Shown: positions 27,246-35,988 of the stretch, one piece after another | Layout: each line of letters opens with the position of its first letter | Numbering within the stretch: the first letter of the stretch is position 1 | Assembly (NCBI GenBank): GCA_041690635.1 | Contig: JAWLGZ010000001.1 | Span: forward strand, 434,001 to 498,000 | Direction of reading: 5' to 3' | Source: JAWLGZ01 sp041690635 | Lineage (GTDB): Bacteria; Pseudomonadota; Gammaproteobacteria; Thiohalomonadales; Thiohalomonadaceae | DNA length: 64,000 bases | The notes under the pieces: generated by a model | What the model was told of the DNA's origin: nothing | Databases searched by the model: none | Seen by the model: the letters and a program-made list of their open reading frames with translations, nothing else | Position numbers and translations under genes: made by a program

Positions 27246-27458
27246 AGCCCAGTCCTCCATCAGCTCTTCTCGATGCTCCGCAGCCCATTCGAGCACAAGC
27301 GCCAGGGCCCGACGCGGAAGCTCACCCCGCATCACCTCCAGGGTACGAATATCAATCAGCGCCTCGAATTCCCCATAAAGCGCATGAAAATGAGGTGGAG
27401 CGTGATCCGCCCAGAACATCTGGATAAGGATGCCATAAAAGGTGCTGATCGTCGGCAT
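27057..27458 (-). CDS. DUF4160-domain protein with element-derived C-terminus
   Basis: The first 70 residues are a DUF4160 domain (MPTISTFYGILIQMFWADHA, PPHFHALYGEFEALIDI, EWAAEHREELMEDW). After W70-A71 the frame runs into the inverted-repeat element and continues for about 60 residues (starting RAPLTIKRGL) that are element sequence. The original C-terminal part has been replaced. The start codon lies seven bases after the nadE stop, with AAGGAA as ribosome site. DUF4160 proteins are small, usually about 80 residues, and of unknown function. The gene may be partly inactivated. Confidence 0.72.
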   Translation of the reverse strand: MPTISTFYGILIQMFWADHAPPHFHALYGEFEALIDIRTLEVMRGELPRRALALVLEWAAEHREELMEDWARAPLTIKRGLRCAQNRRVQGALRRQWPGPCQAAQRRNRGFWAQPFGLGPFCPLPALRLVYVE

Positions 27459-27467
27459 GGCAGTTCC

Positions 27468-29108
27468 TTAGTTTCTGCCCGGTTTTCCGAATCCCGAGGT
27501 GATGGGGTAACGACGATCACGGCCGAAGGCGCGGCGGGTGATGCGCACGCCAGGGGGCGCCTGGCGCCGTTTGTATTCGTTCAGGTCCACCAGCCGCACC
27601 ACGCGGCGCACCGTCATCTCGTCGAAACCGGCGGCGATGATTTCGCCGATGGAACGGTCCTGCTCCACGTACAACTCCAGAATCGGGTCCAGCACAGAAT
27701 AGGGCGGGAGCGAATCGCTGTCCTTCTGATCCGGTGCCAGTTCTGCAGAAGGGGGACGCTCGATGACCCGCCGCGGGATCGCCGGTGCGATGCCGTTACG
27801 GTATTCGGCAAGCCGGTAGACCAGTGTTTTCGGCACATCCTTGAGCACGGCGAACCCGCCGGCCATATCGCCGTAGAGGGTGGCGTAACCGACCGCCATT
27901 TCGCTCTTGTTGCCGGTGGTGAGCACAATCTTGCGGCGCTTGTTGGAGATGGCCATCAGCAGTACGCCGCGGCAGCGGGCCTGGATGTTCTCTTCGGTGG
28001 TATCCACCGGCAGGCCGGCGAACTCCTCCCGGAGCGCCGCCAGGAAGCTGTCGAACATCGGTCCGATGGGGATCACCTTGAAGTCGTTCCCCATCGTCTC
28101 CGCCTGAGCACGCGCATCCTCGACCGACATGTCCGCGGTGTAGCGGGAAGGCATCATCACCGCCTCCACCTTCTCCGCACCGAGCGCGTCCACGGCAATG
28201 GCCAGGGTCAGCGCGGAGTCGATACCGCCGGAAAGCCCGAGCACCGCACCGTCAAAACCGTTCTTGGTGACGTAGTCGCGCACGCCGAGAACCAGGGCGG
28301 CATAGGCGCTGGCCTCTTCACTCAGGATTGGAAGTGCGCTCTCCCCGACCGGCGTGACAGTGCCGTCGCCGGCAACATCGAAATCCACCGGAAAGATCCC
28401 CTCGCGGAATGCGGGTGCCCGCACCGCCACCCGCCCGGCCGCATCGGTCACGAAGGAGTCGCCGTCGAACACCAACTCATCCTGCCCGCCGACCAGGTTC
28501 AGGTAGACCAGCGGCACGCCGGATTCGGCCACCCGCGCGGCCACCGCCACCTCGCGTTCGCGTCCCTTGTTGAGGTGGAACGGCGAGGCGTTGAGATTCA
28601 CCACCAGCCGCGCACCCGCAGCGGCTGTCCGCCCGACCGGCCCCGGTGCCCAGACATCCTCGCAGAGGGTCACGCCGACCGGCACGCCCGCCACCTCCAC
28701 CACGCACGGCTCGCTCCCGGTGCGGAAATAGCGCATCTCGTCGAAGACACTGTAGTTGGGGAGGTTCTGCTTGTGATAGATACCGGCGATCCGCCCCTGC
28801 TGGATAAAGGCGGCGGCGTTGTAAACGCCATCCGTTTCCTGTGCCGGATAACCGAGCAGGAGATCGATCCCGGCCACCTCGCGACCGATCAGTACCAGCG
28901 CCTCGTCCACCCGCAGGTAGAGTTCGGGCCGGAGCAGCAGATCCTCGGGCGGGTAGCCGGTGAGGGTCAGTTCAGGGAAGACGACCAGGTGCGCGCGATG
29001 TCTGTCACGCGCCTCGCAGGCGGCGTCGATCACCCGCCGGGCGTTGCCGGCGATGTCACCGACCAGCAGGTCGATTTGGGCCAGTGCGATACGGAGAGAG
29101 GCGGTCAC
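27468..29108 (-). CDS. nadE: Glutamine-dependent NAD+ synthetase
   Basis: This 546-residue two-domain enzyme makes NAD+ from deamido-NAD+ using glutamine nitrogen. The N-terminal nitrilase-type glutaminase (about 5-265) has the catalytic triad E46, K113 and C149. The C-terminal synthetase (about 275-546) has the ATP-binding LGLSGGIDSALT motif and TTGNKSEMAVGYATLYGD. It is complete. It is followed by the DUF4160 gene with a seven-base gap. The PIN-domain toxin gene lies nine bases before its start on the same strand. Confidence 0.97.
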   Translation of the reverse strand: MTASLRIALAQIDLLVGDIAGNARRVIDAACEARDRHRAHLVVFPELTLTGYPPEDLLLRPELYLRVDEALVLIGREVAGIDLLLGYPAQETDGVYNAAAFIQQGRIAGIYHKQNLPNYSVFDEMRYFRTGSEPCVVEVAGVPVGVTLCEDVWAPGPVGRTAAAGARLVVNLNASPFHLNKGREREVAVAARVAESGVPLVYLNLVGGQDELVFDGDSFVTDAAGRVAVRAPAFREGIFPVDFDVAGDGTVTPVGESALPILSEEASAYAALVLGVRDYVTKNGFDGAVLGLSGGIDSALTLAIAVDALGAEKVEAVMMPSRYTADMSVEDARAQAETMGNDFKVIPIGPMFDSFLAALREEFAGLPVDTTEENIQARCRGVLLMAISNKRRKIVLTTGNKSEMAVGYATLYGDMAGGFAVLKDVPKTLVYRLAEYRNGIAPAIPRRVIERPPSAELAPDQKDSDSLPPYSVLDPILELYVEQDRSIGEIIAAGFDEMTVRRVVRLVDLNEYKRRQAPPGVRITRRAFGRDRRYPITSGFGKPGRN

Positions 29109-29117
29109 GGACGCGTT

Positions 29118-29504
29118 TTACCAAATCCGGGTGATCGGATAAGCGTCCATAGCCACATCGGCGCTTAGCAAAGGGAGCCCCTCCGACACGGCCTGAGCGA
29201 CCAGCAGCCGGTCGAACGGATCCCGATGATGAAAAGTCAGGTTCGCCAACTTGAGGACGTGTTCCAGCTTGATGTCGAGCAACCCGATTCCGTTTTCTCC
29301 CAACTGATCGGGGAGGAGGTATTCCAGCGGCTGGGATAGCGTCAGTTTCCCGAGGCTCACCTTGATAGCCATTTCCCAGGCGCTCGCGATGCTGAGGAAA
29401 AGGCTGTTCCCCGTATCGAGAAAGGCAGATTTGGCCGCTTCGCTCAGACGCTCATCGTTCGTAACCAGCCAGAGAAAGGCATGCGTATCGAGCAGCACCC
29501 TCAT
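29118..29504 (-). CDS. PIN-domain toxin (VapC-like)
   Basis: This 128-residue PIN nuclease has the acidic catalytic set at D6 (VLLDTHAFLW), E44 (SAWEMAIK), D95/D98 (RDPFDRLLVAQA) and D116 (LSADVAMD). Such toxins cleave RNA and are neutralised by a cognate antitoxin. It overlaps the upstream antitoxin gene by four bases (ATGA), the usual operon layout. It belongs to the type II toxin group that pairs with Phd-type antitoxins. The RNA target is unknown. Confidence 0.9.
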   Translation of the reverse strand: MRVLLDTHAFLWLVTNDERLSEAAKSAFLDTGNSLFLSIASAWEMAIKVSLGKLTLSQPLEYLLPDQLGENGIGLLDIKLEHVLKLANLTFHHRDPFDRLLVAQAVSEGLPLLSADVAMDAYPITRIW

Positions 29505-29725
29505 TGGTAGTCGCGAAACTCTTCCAGGGGGGCATCGAAATCGGGAGCGATGGTGATCTTACCCGCGGCAGAGCCCAGATGACGCTCCGCCTTCTCCTCG
29601 CGGTACGGGCAGAGCTTTGCCACGGGCCTGTCGCCCCGCGCGATGACCACCTCCTCGCCGGCTTCCATCAGCCGGATAAGGCGCGAAAAGTGGGTTTTGG
29701 CTTCATGCATCGTGAATTGCGGCAT
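29501..29725 (-). CDS. Phd/YefM-type antitoxin
   Basis: This 74-residue antitoxin has the Phd/YefM fold at the N-terminus (MPQFTMHEAKTHFSRLIRLM, GEEVVIARGDRPVAKL), which binds DNA as a dimer. The C-terminal tail (FDAPLEEFRDYQ) is the expected toxin-binding region. It is coupled to the PIN toxin by an ATGA overlap. The ribosome site GGGAGCACAGAG precedes the ATG. Two direct CTTAGTC repeats upstream may be its operator. Confidence 0.9.
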   Translation of the reverse strand: MPQFTMHEAKTHFSRLIRLMEAGEEVVIARGDRPVAKLCPYREEKAERHLGSAAGKITIAPDFDAPLEEFRDYQ

Positions 29726-29750
29726 CTCTGTGCTCCCGCCGGACCAGAGC

Positions 29751-29770
29751 CTTAGTCAATATACTTAGTC
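29751..29770. promoter_or_regulatory. Candidate toxin-antitoxin operator
   Basis: The 7-base sequence CTTAGTC occurs twice as a direct repeat (29751-29757 and 29764-29770) separated by AATATA, 25-45 bases upstream of the antitoxin start. On the minus strand the spacer reads TATATT and could overlap the -10 region. This fits an autoregulated TA promoter but is inferred only from position and repeat. Confidence 0.45.
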
Positions 29771-29809
29771 CACGGTGTCCAAACAACCATTCGCGGGCCC
29801 CACTATCTC

Positions 29810-29857
29810 AACCGAAGCGGCTTCGCCGCTATTCGCCCGCAGGGGCGGGCTCCTACG
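29810..29857. repeat. GTAGGAGCCCG-family repeat, partial copy 3
   Basis: The copy has GAAGCGGCTTCGCCGC followed by TTCGCCCGCAGGGGCGGGCTCCTAC, matching the right half of the element at 17178-17271. On the minus strand it reads GTAGGAGCCCG, and the TAG within it is the stop codon of sucD. Confidence 0.7.
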
Positions 29858-30722
29858 CCAGGACCTCATTCATCCGCACACCCATCTCGGCCGGCGAGCG
29901 GGCCAGGGTCACACCGGCCGCCTCCAGCGCGGCGAACTTCTCGTCGGCGGTCCCCTTGCCGCCGGCGATGATCGCCCCCGCATGGCCCATGCGCTTGCCG
30001 GGCGGGGCGGTGACGCCGGCGATATAGGCCACCACCGGCTTCGAGACCTTCTCGCGTATGAAGGCGGCCGCCTCCTCCTCGGCGGTGCCGCCGATCTCAC
30101 CCACCATGATGATGCCGTCGGTCTGCGGGTCCGCCTCGAACAGCTCCAGGCAGTCGATGAAGCTCATGCCGTGGATCGGATCGCCGCCGATGCCGACGCA
30201 GGTGCTCTGGCCGAGCCCAAGACGGGTGGTCTGGTGGACCGCCTCATAGGTGAGCGTACCGGAGCGGGAGACGATGCCGACGCGGCCCGGCCGGTGGATG
30301 GCGCCGGGCATGATGCCGATCTTGCAGGCACCGGGGGTGATGATGCCGGGGCAGTTGGGGCCGATGAGCCGCGCGTCGCGGCTCTCCAGGGAGGCGCGCA
30401 CCTTCAGCATGTCCTGCACCGGGATCCCCTCGGTGATGCAGACGATGACCCGAATCCCGGCGTCCGCCGCCTCCAGGATGGCATCGGCGGCAAAGGGGGC
30501 CGGAACGTAGATCATGGTGGCGTCGGCGCCGGTCTCCGCCACCGCGTCGTGAACGGTGTCGAACACCGGGCGGTCGAGATGGCGCTGACCGCCCTTGCCG
30601 GGGGTGACGCCGCCGACCAGGTTGGTACCGTAGGCGAGCGCCTGTTCCGAGTGGAAGGTGCCCTGCTTGCCGGTGAAGCCCTGGCAGATCACCCGGGTGT
30701 CTTTATCGACGAGAATCGACAT
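29853..30722 (-). CDS. sucD: Succinyl-CoA synthetase alpha subunit
   Basis: This 289-residue subunit binds CoA and carries the phosphohistidine. Motifs: the N-terminal CoA-binding QGFTGKQGTFHSEQALAYG, GIMPGAIHRPGRVGIVSRSG, and GHAGAIIAGGKGTADEK with the active-site histidine. It forms the TCA-cycle enzyme with SucC, making ATP or GTP from succinyl-CoA. The ATG at 30722 follows a GGGAGGAA ribosome site, one base after the sucC stop. Its stop TAG lies inside a palindromic repeat (29810-29857), so the element marks the C-terminus here. Confidence 0.97.
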   Translation of the reverse strand: MSILVDKDTRVICQGFTGKQGTFHSEQALAYGTNLVGGVTPGKGGQRHLDRPVFDTVHDAVAETGADATMIYVPAPFAADAILEAADAGIRVIVCITEGIPVQDMLKVRASLESRDARLIGPNCPGIITPGACKIGIMPGAIHRPGRVGIVSRSGTLTYEAVHQTTRLGLGQSTCVGIGGDPIHGMSFIDCLELFEADPQTDGIIMVGEIGGTAEEEAAAFIREKVSKPVVAYIAGVTAPPGKRMGHAGAIIAGGKGTADEKFAALEAAGVTLARSPAEMGVRMNEVLA

Positions 30723-30723
30723 C

Positions 30724-31890
30724 TCAGTTTCCTCCCGCCGCGGCAACCACCTTGCGGGCGGCATCGGTCAGATCGTCGGCGGCAGTGATGGCAAGGCCGC
30801 TCTCCGCCAGCATCTGCCGGCCCTGCTCCACGTTGGTCCCCTCGAGCCGGACCACCACCGGCACGCGGATGCCGATCTCGCGGACCGCCTGGATGATGCC
30901 GTCGGCGATCAGGTCGCAGCGGACGATGCCGCCGAAGATGTTGACCAGCACCGCGCGCACGTTGTCGTCCGAGAGGATCAGCTTGAACGCCTCCGCCACC
31001 CGCTGCGCCGTGGTGCCGCCGCCGACGTCGAGGAAGTTGGCCGGGGTGCCCCCCTCCAGCTTGATGATATCCATGGTGGCCATCGCCAGGCCGGCGCCGT
31101 TCACCATGCAGCCGATGTTGCCGTCGAGGCGGACGTAGTTGAGGTCCAGTTCGTGGGCCCGCGACTCCCGCTCATCCTCCTGGGTGGTGTCGCGCAGCGC
31201 CTGGATATCCTTGTGGCGATAGAAGGCGCTGTCATCGAAATTGATCTTGGCATCCAGCGCAAGTAGGTCCCCTTCGGTGGTGACCACCAGCGGGTTGATC
31301 TCGAGCAGGCTGGCATCCTTCTCGGTGAAGAGGCGATACAGTCCGGCCATGATGCGGGTGAGCGCTCCGGCCTGGGCGGCGGAGAGCCCGAGGGCAAAGG
31401 CGATACGCCGGCACTGGTAAGGCTGGAGCCCGACCACCGGGTCGACCGCCACCCGAATGATCTTCTCCGGCTCGGTCGCCGCCACCTCCTCGATATCCAT
31501 GCCTCCCGCGCTGGAGGCCATGAACACCACCCGGCGGCTGGCCCGGTCGATCACCGCGCCCAGATAGAGTTCGCGCTCGATGGCGCAGGTGGCCTCCACC
31601 AGGACCCGGTTGATCGGCTGCCCCTCGGCCGTGGTCTGGTGAGTCACCAGCCGGGTACCGAGCAGGTCGCGCGCCGCCGCTTCCGCCTCCTCCGGTGAAG
31701 AGACCAGCCGCACGCCGCCCGCCTTGCCGCGTCCGCCGGCGTGGACCTGGGCCTTCACCACCCAGCGCTCGCCGCCCAGTTCGGTTGCGGCGGAACGGAG
31801 TTCGCCGACGGATTCAACCGGACGGCCGGGCGGCACCGGAACGCCGAACTCGGCGAACAGCCCTTTGGCCTGATACTCATGGATATTCAT
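30724..31890 (-). CDS. sucC: Succinyl-CoA synthetase beta subunit
   Basis: This 388-residue ATP-grasp subunit has an N-terminal MNIHEYQAKGLFAEFGVPVP, the ATP-binding ATP-grasp domain and the C-terminal CoA-ligase domain (GGIVRCDLIADGI, VVRLEGTNVEQGRQMLAESG). The ATG at 31890 was chosen because it begins at the family's canonical MNIHEYQ; an upstream frame to 32013 is not supported. It is separated from sucD by one base. Upstream, the PP0621-like gene is divergent, and pilS-pilR follow that gene. Confidence 0.97.
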   Translation of the reverse strand: MNIHEYQAKGLFAEFGVPVPPGRPVESVGELRSAATELGGERWVVKAQVHAGGRGKAGGVRLVSSPEEAEAAARDLLGTRLVTHQTTAEGQPINRVLVEATCAIERELYLGAVIDRASRRVVFMASSAGGMDIEEVAATEPEKIIRVAVDPVVGLQPYQCRRIAFALGLSAAQAGALTRIMAGLYRLFTEKDASLLEINPLVVTTEGDLLALDAKINFDDSAFYRHKDIQALRDTTQEDERESRAHELDLNYVRLDGNIGCMVNGAGLAMATMDIIKLEGGTPANFLDVGGGTTAQRVAEAFKLILSDDNVRAVLVNIFGGIVRCDLIADGIIQAVREIGIRVPVVVRLEGTNVEQGRQMLAESGLAITAADDLTDAARKVVAAAGGN

Positions 31891-31987
31891 GTGCTTGCCG
31901 GGTCGATGCAAGTAAGGGGCGGATATTCTGGAGGAAACGGGACTGGGTGGCAAAGAGGGGCGGGGATGATGCTGTAGAATGGCGCCC

Positions 31988-32230
31988 ATGAACCTGATTC
32001 GCCTGCTTGTCATTATCGCCGTGGTCTGGCTGATTCTGCGCTACCTGCGCGGCCTGCGCGATCGGCGGCGTGCCCGCCCCGCCATCCGGCAGACCCGCAC
32101 CGCCCGGGTGGTCCGCTGCGATCACTGCGGGGTGCACATCCCGGAATCGGAAGCCGTCGTCCTGCAGGGGCGCAGTTACTGTTGCGTGGAGCACCGGGAA
32201 CTGGGGGAAGGAGTGGACAACGGTAAATGA
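31988..32230 (+). CDS. PP0621-family small membrane protein
   Basis: This 80-residue protein has one N-terminal membrane helix (LIRLLVIIAVVWLILRYL), then a basic segment and a C-terminal Zn-binding-like region CDHCGVHIPESEAVVLQG with a further CC-H pair. The PP0621 family sits next to pilS-pilR in many gammaproteobacteria, but its role is not established. The stop overlaps the pilS start (ATGA at 32227). The start is uncertain: an ATG at 31979 would add three residues, but TAGAAT there looks like a -10 box. Confidence 0.8.
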   Translation: MNLIRLLVIIAVVWLILRYLRGLRDRRRARPAIRQTRTARVVRCDHCGVHIPESEAVVLQGRSYCCVEHRELGEGVDNGK

Positions 32231-33870
32231 GCGCGGTCGACAGCTACCTGCTGGGCGGCACTGCCGGGGCCACAGAACTGGCGAATGAGACGAATGCCTG
32301 GCGGCCACTGCACTTCTACAGTATCTACCGGCTCACCCTGGCGGGACTGCTCGCCTTTCTCGTCCTCACCGGCAACCTGAGCAGCCCGTTCGGGAGCCTC
32401 GAACCGCAGGTCTTTTACTGGACCTGTCTCGCCTATCTCGTGTTCGCGCTACCGGCGGGGTTCGCCAGCCGCCTGCACCTCTTCCCCTACAACCTCCAGG
32501 TAGTGACCGCGCTGGGGGTGGACCTGCTGGCGCTCACCCTGCTGATCCATGCCAGCGGCGGCATCAACAGCGGGCTGGGTATGCTGCTGCTGGTCACGGT
32601 CGCTGCCGGCAGCCTGCTGCTACCCAATCGGGGGGGTATCGCCCTCGCCGCGGCCGCCGCACTGATGCTGCTGCTGGAGCAGACTCATCTGGTACTCGCC
32701 TACCCCAAACTCTCTGCCAATTTCCCCCAGTCGGCCATGCTGGGGGCGGCCCTGTTTGCCACCTCGGCACTGGCTCATGTGCTCGCCAGCCGCCTGCGGG
32801 TCAGCGAAGCGGTCGCCGCCCAAAGGGGGCTGGACCTGGCGAACATCGCCCAACTCACCCGGTTTGCGCTGCAGCAGATCCCGGTGGGTGTTGTGGCCGT
32901 GGATGCGCAGGACCGGGTCCGGTTGATGAACGACTCCGCCTGGCGCGTGCTGGGTCGCCCATCTCCCAGTGAAAAAAACCGACTGGTGCAGGTATCAAAG
33001 GCGCTCGACGACAGCCTGCAGGCATGGCGCGGCGGCAGGCGCGTCTTCGATCCTTTGCGGGTGGGCGAAAGCGAGGTCCTGCCCCGATTCGTCGGTATCG
33101 GCACCGGCCAGTACGCCGGTACCGTGGTGTTCCTGGAGGATGCCGCAGCCACCGCCCGCCAGGTGCAGCAGCTCAAGCTGGCGGCACTCGGTCGGCTCAC
33201 CGCCAGTATCGCCCACGAGATCCGCAACCCGCTCGGCGCCATCAGCCACTCCGGTCAGTTACTGGCCGAATCGGAACTGGGGGAGCAGGATCGGCGACTG
33301 GTCGAGATCATTCTCAACCACGCCCACCGGGTGAACCACATCATCGAAAGTGTGCTGCAACTCGGCCGGCGCGACAAAACCCGCCCCAGTTCCGTCCGTC
33401 TGGGACCGCTGCTCGAAGAGCTGCGGAGTGAATTGCTGGCGGTGACCGGTCTGCCGGCGGAGAGCGTGCATCTCGAGTTCCTGGAGCCCGCTACCACCTG
33501 GTTCGACGCGGTCCACCTGCACCAGATCGTGTGGAATCTCTGTCAAAATGCGGTGGAACACGCGGCCGTGGCCCAAGGCGGGCCGCGGGTGACCATCACC
33601 GCCAGCGAGCGAGGGATCGAGGTGTGCGACAACGGACCGGGCGTACCGCCCGAACTGCTGCCCAATCTCTTCGAACCGTTCGTCACCTCAAAGCAGGGAG
33701 GCACCGGGCTTGGGCTGTTCGTCTCCCGCGAACTGGCCGAGTGCAACCAGGCGCAACTCGAACACATCGAACATGAGTCGGGCACCTGTTTCCGCCTCAG
33801 CTTCGACCAGAGTGCGGCGGCCGTACGGGAGCCGGAGGAATTCATGGGTGAACAGGTAAAACACGCATGA
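32227..33870 (+). CDS. pilS: Type IV pilus sensor histidine kinase PilS
   Basis: This 547-residue kinase has about six N-terminal membrane helices (residues 25-205), a PAS-like linker (about 225-315), then the kinase core with the H-box SIAHEIRNPLGAISHSG, the N-box NLCQNAVEHA and G-boxes DNGPGVP and GGTGLGLFVSREL. In Pseudomonas PilS senses membrane pilin levels through these helices and phosphorylates PilR. It overlaps pilR by four bases (ATGA), and the pilin gene follows, so the system is complete here. Confidence 0.94.
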   Translation: MSAVDSYLLGGTAGATELANETNAWRPLHFYSIYRLTLAGLLAFLVLTGNLSSPFGSLEPQVFYWTCLAYLVFALPAGFASRLHLFPYNLQVVTALGVDLLALTLLIHASGGINSGLGMLLLVTVAAGSLLLPNRGGIALAAAAALMLLLEQTHLVLAYPKLSANFPQSAMLGAALFATSALAHVLASRLRVSEAVAAQRGLDLANIAQLTRFALQQIPVGVVAVDAQDRVRLMNDSAWRVLGRPSPSEKNRLVQVSKALDDSLQAWRGGRRVFDPLRVGESEVLPRFVGIGTGQYAGTVVFLEDAAATARQVQQLKLAALGRLTASIAHEIRNPLGAISHSGQLLAESELGEQDRRLVEIILNHAHRVNHIIESVLQLGRRDKTRPSSVRLGPLLEELRSELLAVTGLPAESVHLEFLEPATTWFDAVHLHQIVWNLCQNAVEHAAVAQGGPRVTITASERGIEVCDNGPGVPPELLPNLFEPFVTSKQGGTGLGLFVSRELAECNQAQLEHIEHESGTCFRLSFDQSAAAVREPEEFMGEQVKHA

Positions 33871-35216
33871 GTGAAGAAACGAACCGGCGCACCGCCCTGC
33901 TGGTGGATGACGAGCCGGATATCCTGGAGCTGCTGTCACTGACACTTTCCCGGATGGGGCTGGAGTGCCGTACCGCCAGTCGGGTGGCGCAGGCGCATCT
34001 CCTGCTGGAACGGCACCGCTTCGATTTCTGCCTCACCGATATGCGGCTGCCGGACGGCAACGGCATCGACCTGGTACGCCATTCCCAGCAGGTCGCCCCC
34101 GGCATGCCGGTCGCCGTCATCACCGCCCACGGCAGCATGAATGCCGCCATCGAGGCACTGAAGGCGGGCGCATTTGATTTCGTCACCAAGCCAGTTGAAC
34201 TGAAGGCGCTCAGAACCCTGGTCGAGACCGCCCTGCGCCTCACGCCGGAGGCCGAACCGGTCCCGGCTTCCGACCGCCGCCTGCTGGGCGACTCCCGTGC
34301 CATGCAGGAGATCCGCTCACTGGTCGCACGCCTTGCCCGCAGCCAGGCGCCGGTCTACATCTCCGGCGAGTCGGGCACCGGCAAGGAACTGGTCGCACGC
34401 CTCATCCACGAACAGGGCCCGCGCGCCGACGCGCCGTTCGTCGCCATCAACTGCGGTGCAGTGCCCACCGAACTGATGGAAAGCGAATTCTTCGGGCACA
34501 AAAGAGGCAGCTTCACCGGTGCGGCCAGCGACAAGGAGGGACTGTTCCAGTCCGCCGACGGCGGCACCCTGTTTCTCGACGAAATTGCCGAGCTGCCCCT
34601 GCACATGCAGGTGAAGCTGCTGCGGGCGATTCAGGAGAAGAGCGTGCGCCCGGTGGGTGCGACGAAAGAGATTCCGGTGGACGTGCGCATCCTGAGCGCC
34701 ACCCACCGCGACCTGGCCGCCCGCGTCGAGGCGGGGACCTTTCGCAGTGACCTCTTCTACCGCATCAACGTCATTCCGGTCTGCATCCCCAGCCTGCGCG
34801 AGCGCCCCGAGGATATCCCACCGCTGGCGGACCGCATCCTCCGGCGCCTGGCAGCTGAATCCGGTACCGCACAGCGCCGCCTTTCCGAAGCGGCCCTCCA
34901 GGCGCTGATTCGCCATCCGTTCCCCGGCAACGTCCGCGAGCTGGAGAATGTCCTCGAACGTGCACTGACTCTCGCAGCTGATGACGAAATCGGCCCCGAC
35001 GACCTCAATCTCACCCCGGCTGTGAGCACATCCGAACCGCGCACCGACTACCTCGCCGAAACCTTCGATCTGGAGACCCACCTGGAGCGCATTGAGCGCA
35101 CCCTGATTGAAAAGGCGCTCGACCAGACCGACCAGAACAAGACCGCCGCCGCCCGGCGGCTCGGCATCTCCTTCCGCTCCCTGCGCTATCGGCTGAAGAA
35201 ACTGGGGATGGAGTAA
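33867..35216 (+). CDS. pilR: Sigma-54-dependent response regulator PilR
   Basis: This 449-residue activator has a receiver domain with D58 in FCLTDMRLPDG, a AAA+ domain with Walker A GESGTGKE and a sigma-54 contact loop that reads GSFTGA rather than GAFTGA, a variant seen in several activators, and a C-terminal Fis-like helix-turn-helix (NKTAAARRLGISFRSLRYRL). It is expected to bind upstream of pilA and activate the sigma-54 promoter found at 35481-35498. The following 330 bases to pilA hold no gene, only that promoter and probable PilR sites (GTGTC/GACAC motifs). Confidence 0.96.
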   Translation: MSEETNRRTALLVDDEPDILELLSLTLSRMGLECRTASRVAQAHLLLERHRFDFCLTDMRLPDGNGIDLVRHSQQVAPGMPVAVITAHGSMNAAIEALKAGAFDFVTKPVELKALRTLVETALRLTPEAEPVPASDRRLLGDSRAMQEIRSLVARLARSQAPVYISGESGTGKELVARLIHEQGPRADAPFVAINCGAVPTELMESEFFGHKRGSFTGAASDKEGLFQSADGGTLFLDEIAELPLHMQVKLLRAIQEKSVRPVGATKEIPVDVRILSATHRDLAARVEAGTFRSDLFYRINVIPVCIPSLRERPEDIPPLADRILRRLAAESGTAQRRLSEAALQALIRHPFPGNVRELENVLERALTLAADDEIGPDDLNLTPAVSTSEPRTDYLAETFDLETHLERIERTLIEKALDQTDQNKTAAARRLGISFRSLRYRLKKLGME

Positions 35217-35480
35217 CCGCTCGCCGTGCTCGTTACCAAGAAAGCTCCTGGCCAAGCCGTCGGGTGGGACCAAGGCGAACGTGCTGCCGGACTTTCATCT
35301 ATCGGCGCTCACCGCGGCAGTAACCGGCTGCGCGACCCTGTCGCGTGGCTGGCGCCATCGGCGTCGCGTCCTGACACAGCACGGCAGCGCAGGTGACAAA
35401 ATGCGTCACCCGTGTCATTTGATATGTTCCGAAACCGCGAACCCGGTCACACCCTACCCGGTAAAGACACCATTTCCACG

Positions 35481-35498
35481 TTGGCACCCACCGTGCAT
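35481..35498 (+). promoter_or_regulatory. Sigma-54 (-24/-12) promoter of pilA
   Basis: The sequence TTGGCACCCACCGTGCAT has the invariant GG and GC dinucleotides separated by exactly ten bases and matches TGGCAC-N5-TTGCW in all but one or two positions. It lies about 50 bases before the pilA ATG and behind pilR, whose product is a sigma-54 activator. A GTGTC motif upstream (about 35416-35420) is a possible PilR site. Confidence 0.85.
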
Positions 35499-35546
35499 AA
35501 TGCTTCCCGCGAAAGCGAAACAACCCACCTTGCAAGGAGTTACACA

Positions 35547-35972
35547 ATGAAAAAGGCACAGGGCTTTACCCTTATCGAACTCATGATCGTGGTCGCGATC
35601 ATCGGCATTCTGGCTGCCGTCGCGCTGCCGGCCTATCAGGACTACACCGCCCGCGCGAAGGTGTCGGAAGTGGCTCTGGCCGCTAGCACCGCGCGTACCT
35701 GCGTCACCGAAATCGTTCAGTCGAAGGGTCGTTATAATGGTGACCTGAGCACCTGCGCCGACAGCTTCTCTTCCACCAAGTATGCGACTGGCTTGGCCAT
35801 CGCTGATGCTGATGCTGGCGTCATTACCATTAATGGCCAAAGTGATGTGGCTGGCGTCAGCCTTCAGCTTTCGCCGGTGTTCGGCAGCACCTTCCACATC
35901 ACCGAGTGGATCTGCAGCGATAACGGCTCCGATTCCGACAAGGTATCTTGGCTGCCAGCCTCCTGCCGTTAA
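35547..35972 (+). CDS. pilA: Type IV major pilin PilA
   Basis: This 141-residue prepilin starts with the short leader MKKAQG cleaved before F7, followed by the canonical hydrophobic helix FTLIELMIVVAIIGILAAV, including the glutamate at mature position 5. The globular part has four cysteines at 52, 70, 123 and 140; the last pair is likely the D-region disulfide. The ribosome site AAGGAG is strong. A sigma-54 promoter precedes the gene, and an intrinsic terminator follows directly (35989-36021), so it is transcribed alone at high level. Confidence 0.97.
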   Translation: MKKAQGFTLIELMIVVAIIGILAAVALPAYQDYTARAKVSEVALAASTARTCVTEIVQSKGRYNGDLSTCADSFSSTKYATGLAIADADAGVITINGQSDVAGVSLQLSPVFGSTFHITEWICSDNGSDSDKVSWLPASCR

Positions 35973-35988
35973 GTTCTCTAAGCGACTT

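Noticed and set aside
27273..29168. 631-residue frame on the plus strand opposite nadE
   Set aside because: It is antisense to a complete, well-conserved NAD+ synthetase and has histidine- and glycine-rich low-quality composition typical of antisense frames in GC-rich DNA.
29775..30788. 337-residue frame on the plus strand opposite sucD
   Set aside because: It is a shadow of the highly conserved sucD sequence.
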